DNA of 64,000 nt from Zeimonas sp003577305 (GTDB lineage: Bacteria > Pseudomonadota > Gammaproteobacteria > Burkholderiales > Burkholderiaceae_E), in NCBI GenBank assembly GCA_030263385.1, contig SZOX01000012.1, positions 1 to 64,000 on the forward strand. The letters are read 5' to 3'. Position 1 is the first letter of the stretch, and each line of letters starts with the position of its first letter. Shown here one piece after another: positions 44,029 to 53,020 of the stretch. The notes under the pieces are model-generated. The model saw only the letters and a program-made list of their open reading frames with translations. It was not told the origin of the DNA and ran no database searches. A program made the translations under genes and the position numbers.

Positions 44029-44661
44029 TCAATGCAGCGTTACACCTTCATTCACCACACTGATGCGAACGGTCCCTATTCCCCGAGGACAGACGATGCA
44101 TCCGGTGACGTGCTCAAGCTTCTGCACGCTCGCGATATCCGATGTCGCCAGTCTCGATAGGATGCCGTCGAGCAGGGCGCGACCTGCACGCGATATGAAG
44201 TCCGCGGTCGCACGGTCGCCCGCTTGCGAAGTCCATCGGCGCAGCGCGTTCAACTGCGGTGTGATACGAAAGGTCCAGACGAGTATGGGCCGCGTTTCGC
44301 CAAAGTGCGCGGATAGAGCCATCTTTCCTGCTGCATGCCAGGCGTCGAGCAGCTTCCACGTTTGCGGGTCGGCCGGATTCGCGAGCCAGTACGCAAGAGT
44401 CGGCCCAATCTGCATCCGGAACGTAAGCAGCGGTATTGAGTCCGTGCCAATGCAACCCCATCCGACGTGCCGCGGTTGTGTCGCATCGAGGCCGACAGGA
44501 TGCGACGCGAAGTGACCGACTAAGACGGGAAGGCTTCCCATCCCGGACGGTAGCGTCACGCTCGGGTTCACTATTTCGTTCAGAGTCGCAACGTAGCCGG
44601 GCGGCAGGATGGGATATCCGTCGCGGTCGCGAAGCCAAGGCGTCGAAGGCGCTGTTCCCAT
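44029..44661 (-). CDS. Hypothetical protein (210 aa)
   Basis: Unrecognised. DRDGYPILPPGYVATLNEIV, WGCIGTDSIPLLTFRMQIGPTLAYWLANPADP and a C-terminal ISRAGRALLDGILSRLATSD helix. The ATG at 44,661 is preferred because GAG-rich sequence precedes it; the frame stays open upstream to 44,916. It is probably co-transcribed with the excisionase-like gene and divergent from the large recombinase. Confidence 0.5.
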   Translation of the reverse strand: MGTAPSTPWLRDRDGYPILPPGYVATLNEIVNPSVTLPSGMGSLPVLVGHFASHPVGLDATQPRHVGWGCIGTDSIPLLTFRMQIGPTLAYWLANPADPQTWKLLDAWHAAGKMALSAHFGETRPILVWTFRITPQLNALRRWTSQAGDRATADFISRAGRALLDGILSRLATSDIASVQKLEHVTGCIVCPRGIGTVRISVVNEGVTLH

Positions 44662-44954
44662 GATCCACTCTCGAATCGTGTCGAGCGGACGACCCGCTCG
44701 ATACGAATAGCGACTGCGTTTTATATGGGCATGCAGCGGCGCGATCGCGCGGCGACGACTGCTCTTAGCCTGTTCCAGGGGTGCGTATGAACCGCGCTCG
44801 CTACACGAGGCATACCCGGTCGGGGAACCCCGTCCGCGGTTGCGATTTCGCTGTCGCCAATTGAGGCCAATGCCAAGGGACGTAACGGGACGACGCGATG
44901 GGTGCCAGTGGCCCATCCGTACTCGTTACCGCAAGAACCCTTGGAGAATCAAGG

Positions 44955-46895
44955 ATGTACAGCAATTACCGTTATTTCCCGTTACCGCCGAATAACGTGT
45001 TGACCGGTTGGCAGCAGATCGCGCCCGGACGCTATGTCTATGGAAGCGCGATGCTTTTCACCCTCACTTACCGCCAGCTCCTGGAGACCGCCGCCGCCCA
45101 GACGCCTGCGGGTCAGGTTCAGCGCAACCGGAAATCGGCTCTGCGCAGGACCATGGCGATTCTCGGGCGCAAGGACCACGACTCGGCCTACGCAGACTTG
45201 TGCCTGGAGTTCGACGGCACTCTCAAGGCCATGACGGACTCGGGAAGATTCAAAGAACGCCGCCTGGCCGACATGAGGGGGCATTTGCGTTGGTGGTCCA
45301 GTCTTGCCGCCTCCGTCTCCAACCCTCGCCGGGAGCGGGTCGAACCGCGCCCGGCAAGCGCATTTACGCGAGCGCTGCAGCACGCATTCTCCGAATCCGG
45401 ACTCACGAAGAGCGGACTGGCGACGTCGGCATCGATGTCGCCGATGACGCTCGGCGACTGGCTCCGCGGCCGTCAACCGCGCACGGAAACCCGCGACGCG
45501 CTCGAGCGGGTGGAGAAGACGCTGGGGCTCGGATCGGGCACATTGTCGCGCCTCGTCCGATGGGCGGATTCCGGCGGCGCGCCGTCCGGACAACTGAGTG
45601 CGTACCGCAAGCGCGTTCACGACCTCCAACAAGACCCGTACCGGCTGCCGCTCACCGCGTTCTCACCTGCACTGCTTGCTCAGTGGCAATCGCTCCTTGC
45701 TCGACAAACCGGCACCATCGCGTCTGATGTTCCGCTCTCTCGTCGCGCCGGCTGGAGTGTGAAAAGCGAGACGATGACGCGGGTCAAGCCCACCGTACTC
45801 ACGAAGATCGCCGGCGGGGTTTGCCCGTCGGCAGAAGTCATTGGTCGCAAGGTGCAGGGGCTCCTCGGCTTTCTCGCCCGCGCAAGGACGCGCGGAGGCG
45901 CCGGATACCCCATCTCGGAGGTACAGACGTTGGCTTGGCTCGCAGTCCCGGAAGCCGTCGACGGCTATTTTGACTTCGTTGTCACGCGCTCTGGAAAAGT
46001 CAACAATCAGACGCTCGGAATGACGAGCTTCATCCTGTCGCTGCTGGACGCGCGCACCGGATGGCTCCGCCATCACCCTGAGTACGCGGCGACTCTGCCT
46101 GAGACGGTCACAGCACGCCTGGACTGGGTAAGTGCCTGCGACAAGACCTCCGAAATCTGTCTGAAATGGCGAAAGCGGTTCGCCGGCCGCAGCCGCCACC
46201 CGAAGACGGCTATCGCGAGCGTGCTGTCTGGCGATGATGCTCTCGAGAGGATTTGGCGCGGTGTCGCCTCGCTCGACGCAGAAGCCGATACCCTTCCACG
46301 AGGCTCGGTGCGGCGTGCGGGCGTCAAGCGCGACGCCCTCATCCTGGCGCTCTTGACCTGCATCCCGCTGCGTGTCGAAACCCTCGCGACGCTGCAATGC
46401 GACGGAAGCACCGGTGGCGACCACATCTATCGCCTTCATGGCCAGTTCCGATTGAGTGCGTGCAACTTGAAGAATCGCCACCGGGACGAAGGGGAAACCG
46501 TGGACGTCGCCTTACCGGACATCCTGACCGGGCGCATCGACGAATACTTGAGAGAGCACCTCCCTCACATCGTCGGTTCGACGCGAAGCCGCTATCTGTT
46601 CCCGTCGACGCGTAACCCTCAACGTGTCTGGCGGACGATGAACGGCCATATCATTGCGGTAACCCGGCGCCATGTGCCCGATTGCCCCGGTTTCGGGCCA
46701 CATGCGCTGCGGCATGTGGTGGCCAGTAACTACTTGAGACGCCATCCGAACGAGCACACTCTCGTCGCGAAGTTGCTGCTCGTGAGCCTAGACACTGTCC
46801 TGACTTTTTACGACCAGAGCGGCTCCGACTACGCGCTGGCGCTGCATGCGCGCGACCTCGAGCAGGCGGCGAAGAGAGCCTCCAGGGGACATTAG
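44955..46895 (+). CDS. Large tyrosine recombinase with internal HTH domain
   Basis: A 646-aa protein. Residues 146-191 form an XRE-like helix-turn-helix (SGLTKSGLATSASMSPMTLGDWLRG) in the N-terminal half. The C-terminal third is a tyrosine recombinase catalytic domain with Arg473 (CIPLRVETL), His583-x-x-Arg586 (PHALRHVVAS) and Tyr619 (LTFYDQ). The position usually held by the second His/Trp reads VSLDT, so that residue is lost. GGAG is 8 nt before the ATG. It is much longer than ordinary integrases (about 400 aa). It stands divergent from the excisionase-like pair. Confidence 0.8.
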   Translation: MYSNYRYFPLPPNNVLTGWQQIAPGRYVYGSAMLFTLTYRQLLETAAAQTPAGQVQRNRKSALRRTMAILGRKDHDSAYADLCLEFDGTLKAMTDSGRFKERRLADMRGHLRWWSSLAASVSNPRRERVEPRPASAFTRALQHAFSESGLTKSGLATSASMSPMTLGDWLRGRQPRTETRDALERVEKTLGLGSGTLSRLVRWADSGGAPSGQLSAYRKRVHDLQQDPYRLPLTAFSPALLAQWQSLLARQTGTIASDVPLSRRAGWSVKSETMTRVKPTVLTKIAGGVCPSAEVIGRKVQGLLGFLARARTRGGAGYPISEVQTLAWLAVPEAVDGYFDFVVTRSGKVNNQTLGMTSFILSLLDARTGWLRHHPEYAATLPETVTARLDWVSACDKTSEICLKWRKRFAGRSRHPKTAIASVLSGDDALERIWRGVASLDAEADTLPRGSVRRAGVKRDALILALLTCIPLRVETLATLQCDGSTGGDHIYRLHGQFRLSACNLKNRHRDEGETVDVALPDILTGRIDEYLREHLPHIVGSTRSRYLFPSTRNPQRVWRTMNGHIIAVTRRHVPDCPGFGPHALRHVVASNYLRRHPNEHTLVAKLLLVSLDTVLTFYDQSGSDYALALHARDLEQAAKRASRGH

Positions 46896-47052
46896 CCAGG
46901 CAAGGCATCGGGCCGTCGCTGTTCGGCGCAGGGCCGGCATCGGATGCCCGGCCGATCCCTGCGGATTGCACCGGCGCCTCGATGCCGGATCGGAAGCACC
47001 CGCAGACCGATCGTATTGGTAATCATATCGACCTCGGCATCGCCGACAGGCC

Positions 47053-47817
47053 ATCGCTGGGATCATCCCCGACAAAACCGACGCGGCCACCCGCCGCGGG
47101 CACGCGGCCCGCAAGATCGAGACGCTCGAGCGGCGCAAGCGCGAGCGGTCCGACGAGTACACCGTCTACCACGGTGTTCACTGGGCGGATGCCGACGCGC
47201 GGGCGGCGTTCTACGGCGAGATCGACTTCGTCGTCGTGAGCCGGCTCGGCCAAGTCGTCGCCATCGAGCAGACGAACAGGGCAGTGACGATGTCCGATGG
47301 CGATCTCGTCAAGGTCTACGCCACGGGTGCGAAGGGCCTGCGCACGCAGGTCACACGCAACCTGCACAACCTGATGCGCGAATTCGGGCGCCGCTGCCCG
47401 GGACGAAGGCTGGACGTCGACCACCTGCTCTACCTGCCCGACTGCACCCTGTCCGGTTCCCCGCCCGCCTCAATCGACCCGACGCGGGTGATCGACGCGG
47501 GCCGCAGGGACCAACTCGTGTCGCGAATCCTCCAGCTGTTCGACAAGCGCTCCTGTTCCGCGAGCCGTCGCGACACGGGGGGCGCCGAGCCACCCGACGC
47601 ATGCGACGTCCACGCGTTCCTTTCGGACGTCGTGCAGGTGGCCCCGAGCGTGGACGCGCTCAGCCGGCTCGAACACAAGCACTACAAGCGGATCTCGGGC
47701 GGGCTGACCACTTGGGCACGAAGCTTCGAAATGCAGCCGCATCGCCTGCGCGTGATCGGTACGGCAGGCGCGGGCAAGACCCAGCTGGCGCTCGAAGAGT
47801 TCAAGGCTGCCGGTTGA
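47053..47817 (+). pseudogene. Truncated NERD-domain helicase remnant
   Basis: The frame encodes IIPDKTDAATRRG, a NERD-type nuclease-like region (YGEIDFVVVSRLGQVVAIEQ) and ends just after a Walker A motif (GTAGAGKTQLALEEF) with a stop at 47,817. Intact family members continue for several hundred residues of UvrD-like helicase, all missing here. The frame has no clear start codon at its N-terminus (preceded by a stop at 47,020). It is probably a dead defence- or repair-type gene at the edge of the mobile region. Confidence 0.65.
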
Positions 47818-48098
47818 GTGGCGCGCGCCGCAGAAAGCCGTCGCCGAAATCTTGGGCGAGCGGCTGGCCGGTCTACATCAGAAGCGGATCATGATCGCCG
47901 GTCGCATGGACGAGATTTCGTCGACCCGCAGTTCGGCACGACCAACGAATTTCCTGCCGGTGCCCAGCCGGAAGTCCCTCATGGAACGCGAATCCGGGAA
48001 GAATTAGCCGACGGATCGGAAACGCAGTCGTCGATCTGCAAAAACATTCATGCAGCCCGCGGGTTTCCGCCCGCGGGCGATGCCCCCACGGCGACTGA
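47818..48098. other. Intergenic region, no recognisable gene
   Basis: Short overlapping frames exist but none has a family signature or ribosome site. It separates the truncated helicase from the convergent sigma-54 regulator. Confidence 0.5.
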
Positions 48099-50024
48099 TC
48101 AATCGTCCCTGAGATGCTTGTACACGGTCGTGCGAGAGATTCCGAGGGTCCGAGCGGTCTCGGCTATGTTGCCGCCGTTCTGCTGATGGGTACTGCGGAT
48201 CTGCCCGCATCGCTGTCGCGCGAGATGGACGCCCCGGCAGTCGGGGCACGCGAACTCGGTCGCCGGGTCGCGCACGGGAACGCCGAAGGAGTCCTCGTCC
48301 AGGAAGCCGTCCTCGAGGCCGAGCGCCGCGACCTGCAGCGCGCTGCGCAGTTCCCGGACGTTCCCGGGCCATCGCCGGCCGCTGCGGATGCGCTCGATCG
48401 CCGCGTCGGTGATCGTGACGTCCGGCCGCACCTCGCGCAGCAACTGCTCGACGATCGCGGGGAAGTCGGTCCGCTCCCGCAGTGGTGGAATCTCGAGCTC
48501 GTAGCCAGTCAGCCGGTAGTAGAGATCGGCGCGGAAGCGCCCCGCGCTCACGGCGGCCGTCAGGTCCGCATTGGTCGCGGAAACGACCTGCACGTCCACG
48601 CGCCGCAGCTGACTGCTGCCCACCGATCTGACCTCCATCGAGTCGAGAAAGCGCAGCAACGCGGTCTGGGCCGCGAGCGGAATGTCGGCGACCTCGTCCA
48701 GGAACAGCGTCCCTCCGTCGGCGGCGCGGATGAGACCCGGCGCGCCGTCGGGGTGGGCGTTCGTGTACGCGCCGCGTTCGTGGCCGAACAACTCCGCGAC
48801 GAAGAGCGATTCCGCGAGCGCGCCGCAGTTCACAGGAACGAATGCACCTTTGCGCCCCGTGAGCGCGTGCACGTGTCGAGCCATCAGCTCCTTGCCGGTA
48901 CCCGTTTCGCCCCGTATCAGGATCGGCAGGCGAATGCGTACCGCCTGCTGCAGCCTGGCCATCCGTGAGACCAGCGTCGGGTCCGCGCAGACGAACCCAG
49001 GGTCGGCGTATGCGCCCGGCGCGGTCCCGGCGATCGGGGCGGGCGTGATCGGCGCTCGCCGCGACTGTGCCCACCACGCGGGGGCCGCGACGTCGAGCAG
49101 CACGCGGCCGCGCGAACTCACGCTGGGCATCTGGCGGCAGACCATGAAGACCTGGCTGCCAGTACGGTCGCGCACGCGCGTCACGCCGCCGCCGACGATC
49201 GCGTCGACGGCCGGCGCGAACTTCAGGTCGAAGAGATCCTCGAAGCGCGCTCCAACCCGAGCTTCGAGCCCCGCCAGCAACTGGCGACCCGAGCGGTTGA
49301 TCGACCCGATCGCGCCCTCCGGTGTGACCGCGACGAGGCCCGCCGACAGCGTGTCGAGGTACTCGGCTCGCGGGTGAAACGCGAGCGTCAGGCAGTCGCG
49401 CTGTGTCTGATAGATGAGGCCGTTCTCGATCTGGGACGCCGCCATCCTCACGAGGGCGTGCGTGTGCTGCTGCCGCGCCTCGACGTTGCACGACGCGTCG
49501 AGCAGACCGATGACCTGGCCCGCCGCGTCAAAGATCGGCGCCGCCATGCAACTTAGGTGCACGTGCGAGTCGAAGAAGTGCTCGCGTCCGTAGACCGCGA
49601 CCGCGCCGCGCTCGATCAGCGCGAGCCCGAGTGCATTGGTGCCGCGTTGCCCCTCCGACCACTGGCTGCCCGGAATGATCGACCTGCCGTCGGAGGTCGA
49701 CGCGAATCGGTGGTCGCTGATGGTGTCGAGGACGACGCCCTCGCGGTCGGCGAACGCGATCATGAAGTTCGATCCCGAGATCTGCTCGTGCAGCAGCCGC
49801 ATCTCGGCGAGCGCGAGGCGGCGCAGCAGGGCGTCGCGCTCACGTCGCTGCTGCAGGTCCACGCGATCGACGACAATCTCCTCCGGCCTTCCGCTCGGGT
49901 GAAGCCCGAGTTCACGGCACCGCTCCCAACTGCCCGCAATCGTCCTGCCGATCGCGGCCGAGGGCAGCACGGCGCCCCGGGCGAGCGCCGCCCTCGCCCG
50001 GTCGATGCCGCTCGCATAGACCAC
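48099..50024 (-). CDS. AcoR-like sigma-54 activator (bacterial enhancer-binding protein)
   Basis: A 641-aa regulator. The N-terminal region and a GAF-type sensor (about residues 75-220: FMIAFADREGVVLDTISD; GTNALGLALIERGAVAVYGREHF) are followed by a PAS-like stretch, an AAA+ domain with Walker A GETGTGKE, Walker B GGTLFLDE and RRWPGNVRELRS, and a Fis-type HTH (GGNIAETARTLGISRTTVYKHL). The sigma-54 contacting loop reads GAYTNA instead of GAFTGA. GTG start with GGAGG 5 nt upstream. It is divergent from the dehydrogenase/ABC operon it presumably activates in response to an alcohol-type effector. Confidence 0.9.
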   Translation of the reverse strand: MVYASGIDRARAALARGAVLPSAAIGRTIAGSWERCRELGLHPSGRPEEIVVDRVDLQQRRERDALLRRLALAEMRLLHEQISGSNFMIAFADREGVVLDTISDHRFASTSDGRSIIPGSQWSEGQRGTNALGLALIERGAVAVYGREHFFDSHVHLSCMAAPIFDAAGQVIGLLDASCNVEARQQHTHALVRMAASQIENGLIYQTQRDCLTLAFHPRAEYLDTLSAGLVAVTPEGAIGSINRSGRQLLAGLEARVGARFEDLFDLKFAPAVDAIVGGGVTRVRDRTGSQVFMVCRQMPSVSSRGRVLLDVAAPAWWAQSRRAPITPAPIAGTAPGAYADPGFVCADPTLVSRMARLQQAVRIRLPILIRGETGTGKELMARHVHALTGRKGAFVPVNCGALAESLFVAELFGHERGAYTNAHPDGAPGLIRAADGGTLFLDEVADIPLAAQTALLRFLDSMEVRSVGSSQLRRVDVQVVSATNADLTAAVSAGRFRADLYYRLTGYELEIPPLRERTDFPAIVEQLLREVRPDVTITDAAIERIRSGRRWPGNVRELRSALQVAALGLEDGFLDEDSFGVPVRDPATEFACPDCRGVHLARQRCGQIRSTHQQNGGNIAETARTLGISRTTVYKHLRDD

Positions 50025-50091
50025 TTGTCCCTCCGCTTCTCGTCCAACGGTGTCTTGTGTCGAGCATCGGGCATAGCAGCCATGAACGCAA

Positions 50092-50140
50092 TGTCCAGAA
50101 ACTGGACACTCGGGCTTTCGCGATGTCCACGTTCTGCTCA
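50092..50140. promoter_or_regulatory. Two enhancer (UAS) sites for the regulator
   Basis: A perfect palindrome TGTCCAGAAACTGGACA at 50,092-50,108 and an imperfect second copy at 50,124-50,140 have centres 32 bp apart, three helical turns. They lie about 55-100 bp upstream of the sigma-54 promoter and 68 bp from the regulator start, a layout typical for AcoR-type activators and for autoregulation. Confidence 0.7.
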
Positions 50141-50162
50141 GTGCGAGGGCCGAACATCACTG

Positions 50163-50175
50163 CAAGCTATTGATG
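50163..50175 (-). promoter_or_regulatory. IHF-like site
   Basis: On the minus strand, CATCAATAGCTTG matches the IHF consensus WATCAANNNNTTR at 12 of 13 positions. It sits between the enhancer sites and the promoter, where DNA bending is needed for looping. Confidence 0.5.
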
Positions 50176-50193
50176 TTATTGAGCAATTTCTCG

Positions 50194-50209
50194 TGGCACG
50201 GTGTTTGCT
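50194..50209 (+). promoter_or_regulatory. Sigma-54 (-24/-12) promoter
   Basis: TGGCACG-N4-TTGCT matches the RpoN consensus completely, with the conserved GG at 50,195-50,196 and GC at 50,207-50,208. Expected start is near 50,220, about 40 nt before the dehydrogenase ATG. It drives the dehydrogenase and probably the whole ABC operon. Confidence 0.9.
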
Positions 50210-50261
50210 TTGCAACTCCCCCAAGGCGTCGGGTACCGGCGCGTGATCTTGGAGGATGTCG

Positions 50262-51314
50262 ATGAAAGCACAGGTGCTGCACAAGTACGACGAACAACTC
50301 ACCGCTTCCAAGTGGGTCGACTACGAGGACGTCGCGGACCCGAAGATCGAGAAGTCCACCGACGTGATCGTCCGGATCGGGGGCGCCGGCGTCTGCCGGA
50401 CCGACCTGCACATCATCGAGGGCGTGTGGAAGCCCCACATGGACCCCACCGGTGACAAGCTGCTCCCGTTGATCATGGGGCACGAGAACGCGGGCTGGAT
50501 CGAGGAGGTCGGTCCCGAAGTCGAGAACCTCCAGGTCGGGGACCCGGTGATCATCCACCCGAAGATCACTTCGGGTACCTGCCTCGCGTGCCGGCGCGGG
50601 CACGACATGCACGGCGAGGGCAAGTTCCCGGGCCTGGACAGCAACGGCGGCTACGCGCAGTACCTGGCCACCTCGCAGCGGAACATCGTGCCGCTGCCGT
50701 CCACGCTCGCGCCGAAGGACGTCGCGCCCTACGCCGACGCCGGCCTGACGGCCTACCGCGCGATCAAGAAGGCGGCGCACCAGTTGGTGCCCGGCGAGCG
50801 CTGCGTGTTCATCGGCGCCGGCGGCCTCGGCCACATCGGCATCCAGTGCCTCAAGGCGATGTCGGCCGCCGACATCATCGTGGTCGACATCTCCGACGCG
50901 TCGCTCGAGCTCGCGAAGAAGTGCGGCGCGGACTTCCTCGTCAAGGCCGACGGCAACGAGGTCGAGGCGGTGCTGTCGCTCACCGACGGCAAGGGCGCCG
51001 AGGCCGTGATCGACTTCGTGGGCGAGAAGGGAACGACGACCAAGGGCCTGGCGATGACCCGCCCGATGGGCAGCTACTACATCGTCGGCTACGGGGAAGA
51101 CATCCGGATTCCCACGGTCGACATGATCATCACCGAGCGCAACATCATCGGGAACCTCGTGGGAACGTGGGCCGAGCTGACCGAGCTGATGGCGCTCGCG
51201 GACCGGGGCCACGTCGAGCTCGCCACGGCCTTCTACAAGCTCGAGGACGCCAACCAGGCGCTCCAGGACCTGCACCGCGGGAAGATCCACGGCCGCGCCG
51301 TGCTGATCCCCTGA
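50262..51314 (+). CDS. Zinc-dependent NAD(P) alcohol dehydrogenase
   Basis: A 350-aa medium-chain dehydrogenase. Catalytic zinc ligands are in GAGVCRTDLH and MGHENAG, and the Rossmann motif is FIGAGGLGHIGIQ. The structural-zinc lobe is reduced to one CxxC (TCLACRRG) instead of four cysteines. The ATG at 50,262 is chosen because GGAGG ends 6 nt upstream; the ATG at 50,256 abuts it. First gene under the sigma-54 promoter. The alcohol substrate is not known but probably relates to what the ABC system imports. Confidence 0.9.
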   Translation: MKAQVLHKYDEQLTASKWVDYEDVADPKIEKSTDVIVRIGGAGVCRTDLHIIEGVWKPHMDPTGDKLLPLIMGHENAGWIEEVGPEVENLQVGDPVIIHPKITSGTCLACRRGHDMHGEGKFPGLDSNGGYAQYLATSQRNIVPLPSTLAPKDVAPYADAGLTAYRAIKKAAHQLVPGERCVFIGAGGLGHIGIQCLKAMSAADIIVVDISDASLELAKKCGADFLVKADGNEVEAVLSLTDGKGAEAVIDFVGEKGTTTKGLAMTRPMGSYYIVGYGEDIRIPTVDMIITERNIIGNLVGTWAELTELMALADRGHVELATAFYKLEDANQALQDLHRGKIHGRAVLIP

Positions 51315-51357
51315 CCACATCCCAGTCCCGTTTTTCGCATCCCACGAGGAGGGAACG

Positions 51358-52923
51358 ATGAAGAAGAAGTTCGCGACGATCGCACTCGTGGCCGCCGTTG
51401 CGGCCGTCCTGCCGGCGCTGGCGTCGGCGCAGTCCACGATCGACTACTCGAAGTACGGCGACTACGCGAAGTTCGGGTCCGCCACGGACGCGCCGGGCGC
51501 GTGTTCGTACCAGTCGATCGGCAAGAAGAACTACAAGGGCCGCACGCTCAAGGTCATCACGCACGCGGTCCCGGTGATGGGCGAACCGACCGACCTGCAC
51601 GCAAAGCAGTTCTCCGATCTGACGGGAGCGAAGGTCGACGTCGTCCACGTTCCGTTCGGCGACCTCTTCCAGCGGATCATGATCCCGCTGCAGACGAAGC
51701 AGGCCGCATACGACGTGATGTTCTACGGCTCGCTCTGGATCGGCGACCTGCACAACTTCCTGGCGCCGGTGCCGCCCGCCTACCAGAAGGTGCCGGGCAT
51801 GGTCGACGTCACGCCCAACTACAAGGATGTGGCCACCTGGGGCGACACGATGGTCCAGTACCCGGTCGACGGTGACCGGCACTACCTGAAGTACCGCGGC
51901 GACGTCTTCAACAATCCGGAGATGCAGGCGCGCTTCAAGAAGGACACCGGGCGCGACCTGAAGGTGCCGGCAACGTGGGAGGAGTACAACGAGATCGCCA
52001 AGTACTTCTCGAACTGGGACTGGGCTGGCGACGGCAAGAAGCACTTCGGCAGCGCGGAGGTCACGAAGCGCGACGACCTCATGTTCTCGGCGTTCATCAG
52101 CCGGGTAGCCGCTTATGCGAAAAACCCCAAGGTCAAGGGCGGGTTCTTCTTCGACCTCAAGACGATGGAGCCGCAGGTCAACAACCCGGGCTGGGTGAAG
52201 GCGCTCGAGATGTTCATCGACGCGCAGAAGGCCTTCCCGCCGGGCGGCAACAACTTCGGGCTCGGCGACGAGATCTTCTCGTTCGGCGGCGGCCAGACGC
52301 TGATGAGCTACAGCTGGGACGATGCGTTCATCCAGGCGATGGAGCCGGGCAACCCGATCCGCAACAAGGTGTTCGCGGCCCCGCTTCCGGGCTCGAAGGA
52401 AGTCTGGAATCGAGTGACGAAGTCCTGGGACAAGTTCGAGACGCCGAACGCCCCGCCGTACATCACGTGGGGCTGGACATCGGCCGTAGCGAAGGCGTCG
52501 AAGAACCAGGACATGGCCTTCGACTTCCTGTGCTTCTTCTCGAACGAGGCCAACGCCTACCTCGACCTGCAGATCGGGCGTTTCGGCGTCAACCCGTACC
52601 GCAAGGCGCACTTCGACCCGACCTTCTGGCAGCAGAAGCTGGGCTGGGACGCCAAGGTCGCGGAGTCCTACGTTCAGACCCTGAGCGCGATGGACAAGAG
52701 CAGCAACCGGGTGTTCGACCTTCGCGTTCCGGGCGTCAGCCAGTTCATGTCTACGCTCGCCGCCGGCGTGGCCGAAGCGATGGCCGGGCAGAAGGAGCCC
52801 AAGGCCGCGCTCGACGAGGTCGCCGCGAAGTGGAAGGAGATCGTCTCGAAGATCGGCGTCGAGAAGGTTCGCGCCGCGTACGCCAACGTCGTGAAGCTCG
52901 AGGACTCCGCTAGCACGCGGTGA
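51358..52923 (+). CDS. ABC transporter substrate-binding protein (family 1)
   Basis: A 521-aa periplasmic binding protein with a Sec signal (MKKKFATIALVAAVAAVLPALASAQ region, cleavage after ASA at about residue 24) and no lipobox. GRTLKVITHAVPVMGEPTDLH begins lobe 1, and the CUT1-type C-lobe helix is present. It is longer than maltose-type binding proteins (about 400 aa). The gene is followed by a long palindrome and the two permeases. Substrate likely a polyol or sugar-like compound, by context. Confidence 0.85.
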   Translation: MKKKFATIALVAAVAAVLPALASAQSTIDYSKYGDYAKFGSATDAPGACSYQSIGKKNYKGRTLKVITHAVPVMGEPTDLHAKQFSDLTGAKVDVVHVPFGDLFQRIMIPLQTKQAAYDVMFYGSLWIGDLHNFLAPVPPAYQKVPGMVDVTPNYKDVATWGDTMVQYPVDGDRHYLKYRGDVFNNPEMQARFKKDTGRDLKVPATWEEYNEIAKYFSNWDWAGDGKKHFGSAEVTKRDDLMFSAFISRVAAYAKNPKVKGGFFFDLKTMEPQVNNPGWVKALEMFIDAQKAFPPGGNNFGLGDEIFSFGGGQTLMSYSWDDAFIQAMEPGNPIRNKVFAAPLPGSKEVWNRVTKSWDKFETPNAPPYITWGWTSAVAKASKNQDMAFDFLCFFSNEANAYLDLQIGRFGVNPYRKAHFDPTFWQQKLGWDAKVAESYVQTLSAMDKSSNRVFDLRVPGVSQFMSTLAAGVAEAMAGQKEPKAALDEVAAKWKEIVSKIGVEKVRAAYANVVKLEDSASTR

Positions 52924-52949
52924 CGCGTCGGGCGGTGCTTCGCTCGCAC

Positions 52950-52985
52950 GCCGGCTCCGCCCGCCGATCGGCGGGCGGAGCCGGC
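52950..52985. repeat. 36-bp perfect palindrome after the binding-protein gene
   Basis: 18-nt arms perfectly complementary around a central GATC, located 27 nt after the binding-protein stop and before the permease genes. Such intercistronic stems protect the upstream mRNA and let binding proteins be made in excess over membrane subunits. Confidence 0.7.
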
Positions 52986-53020
52986 ACGCTCGCTGAATCG
53001 AAACGAGGCGCGAACGACAG

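Noticed and set aside
47818..48186. 122-codon plus-strand frame after the NERD remnant
   Set aside because: Overlaps the 3' end of the sigma-54 regulator, has no ribosome site and no family signature.
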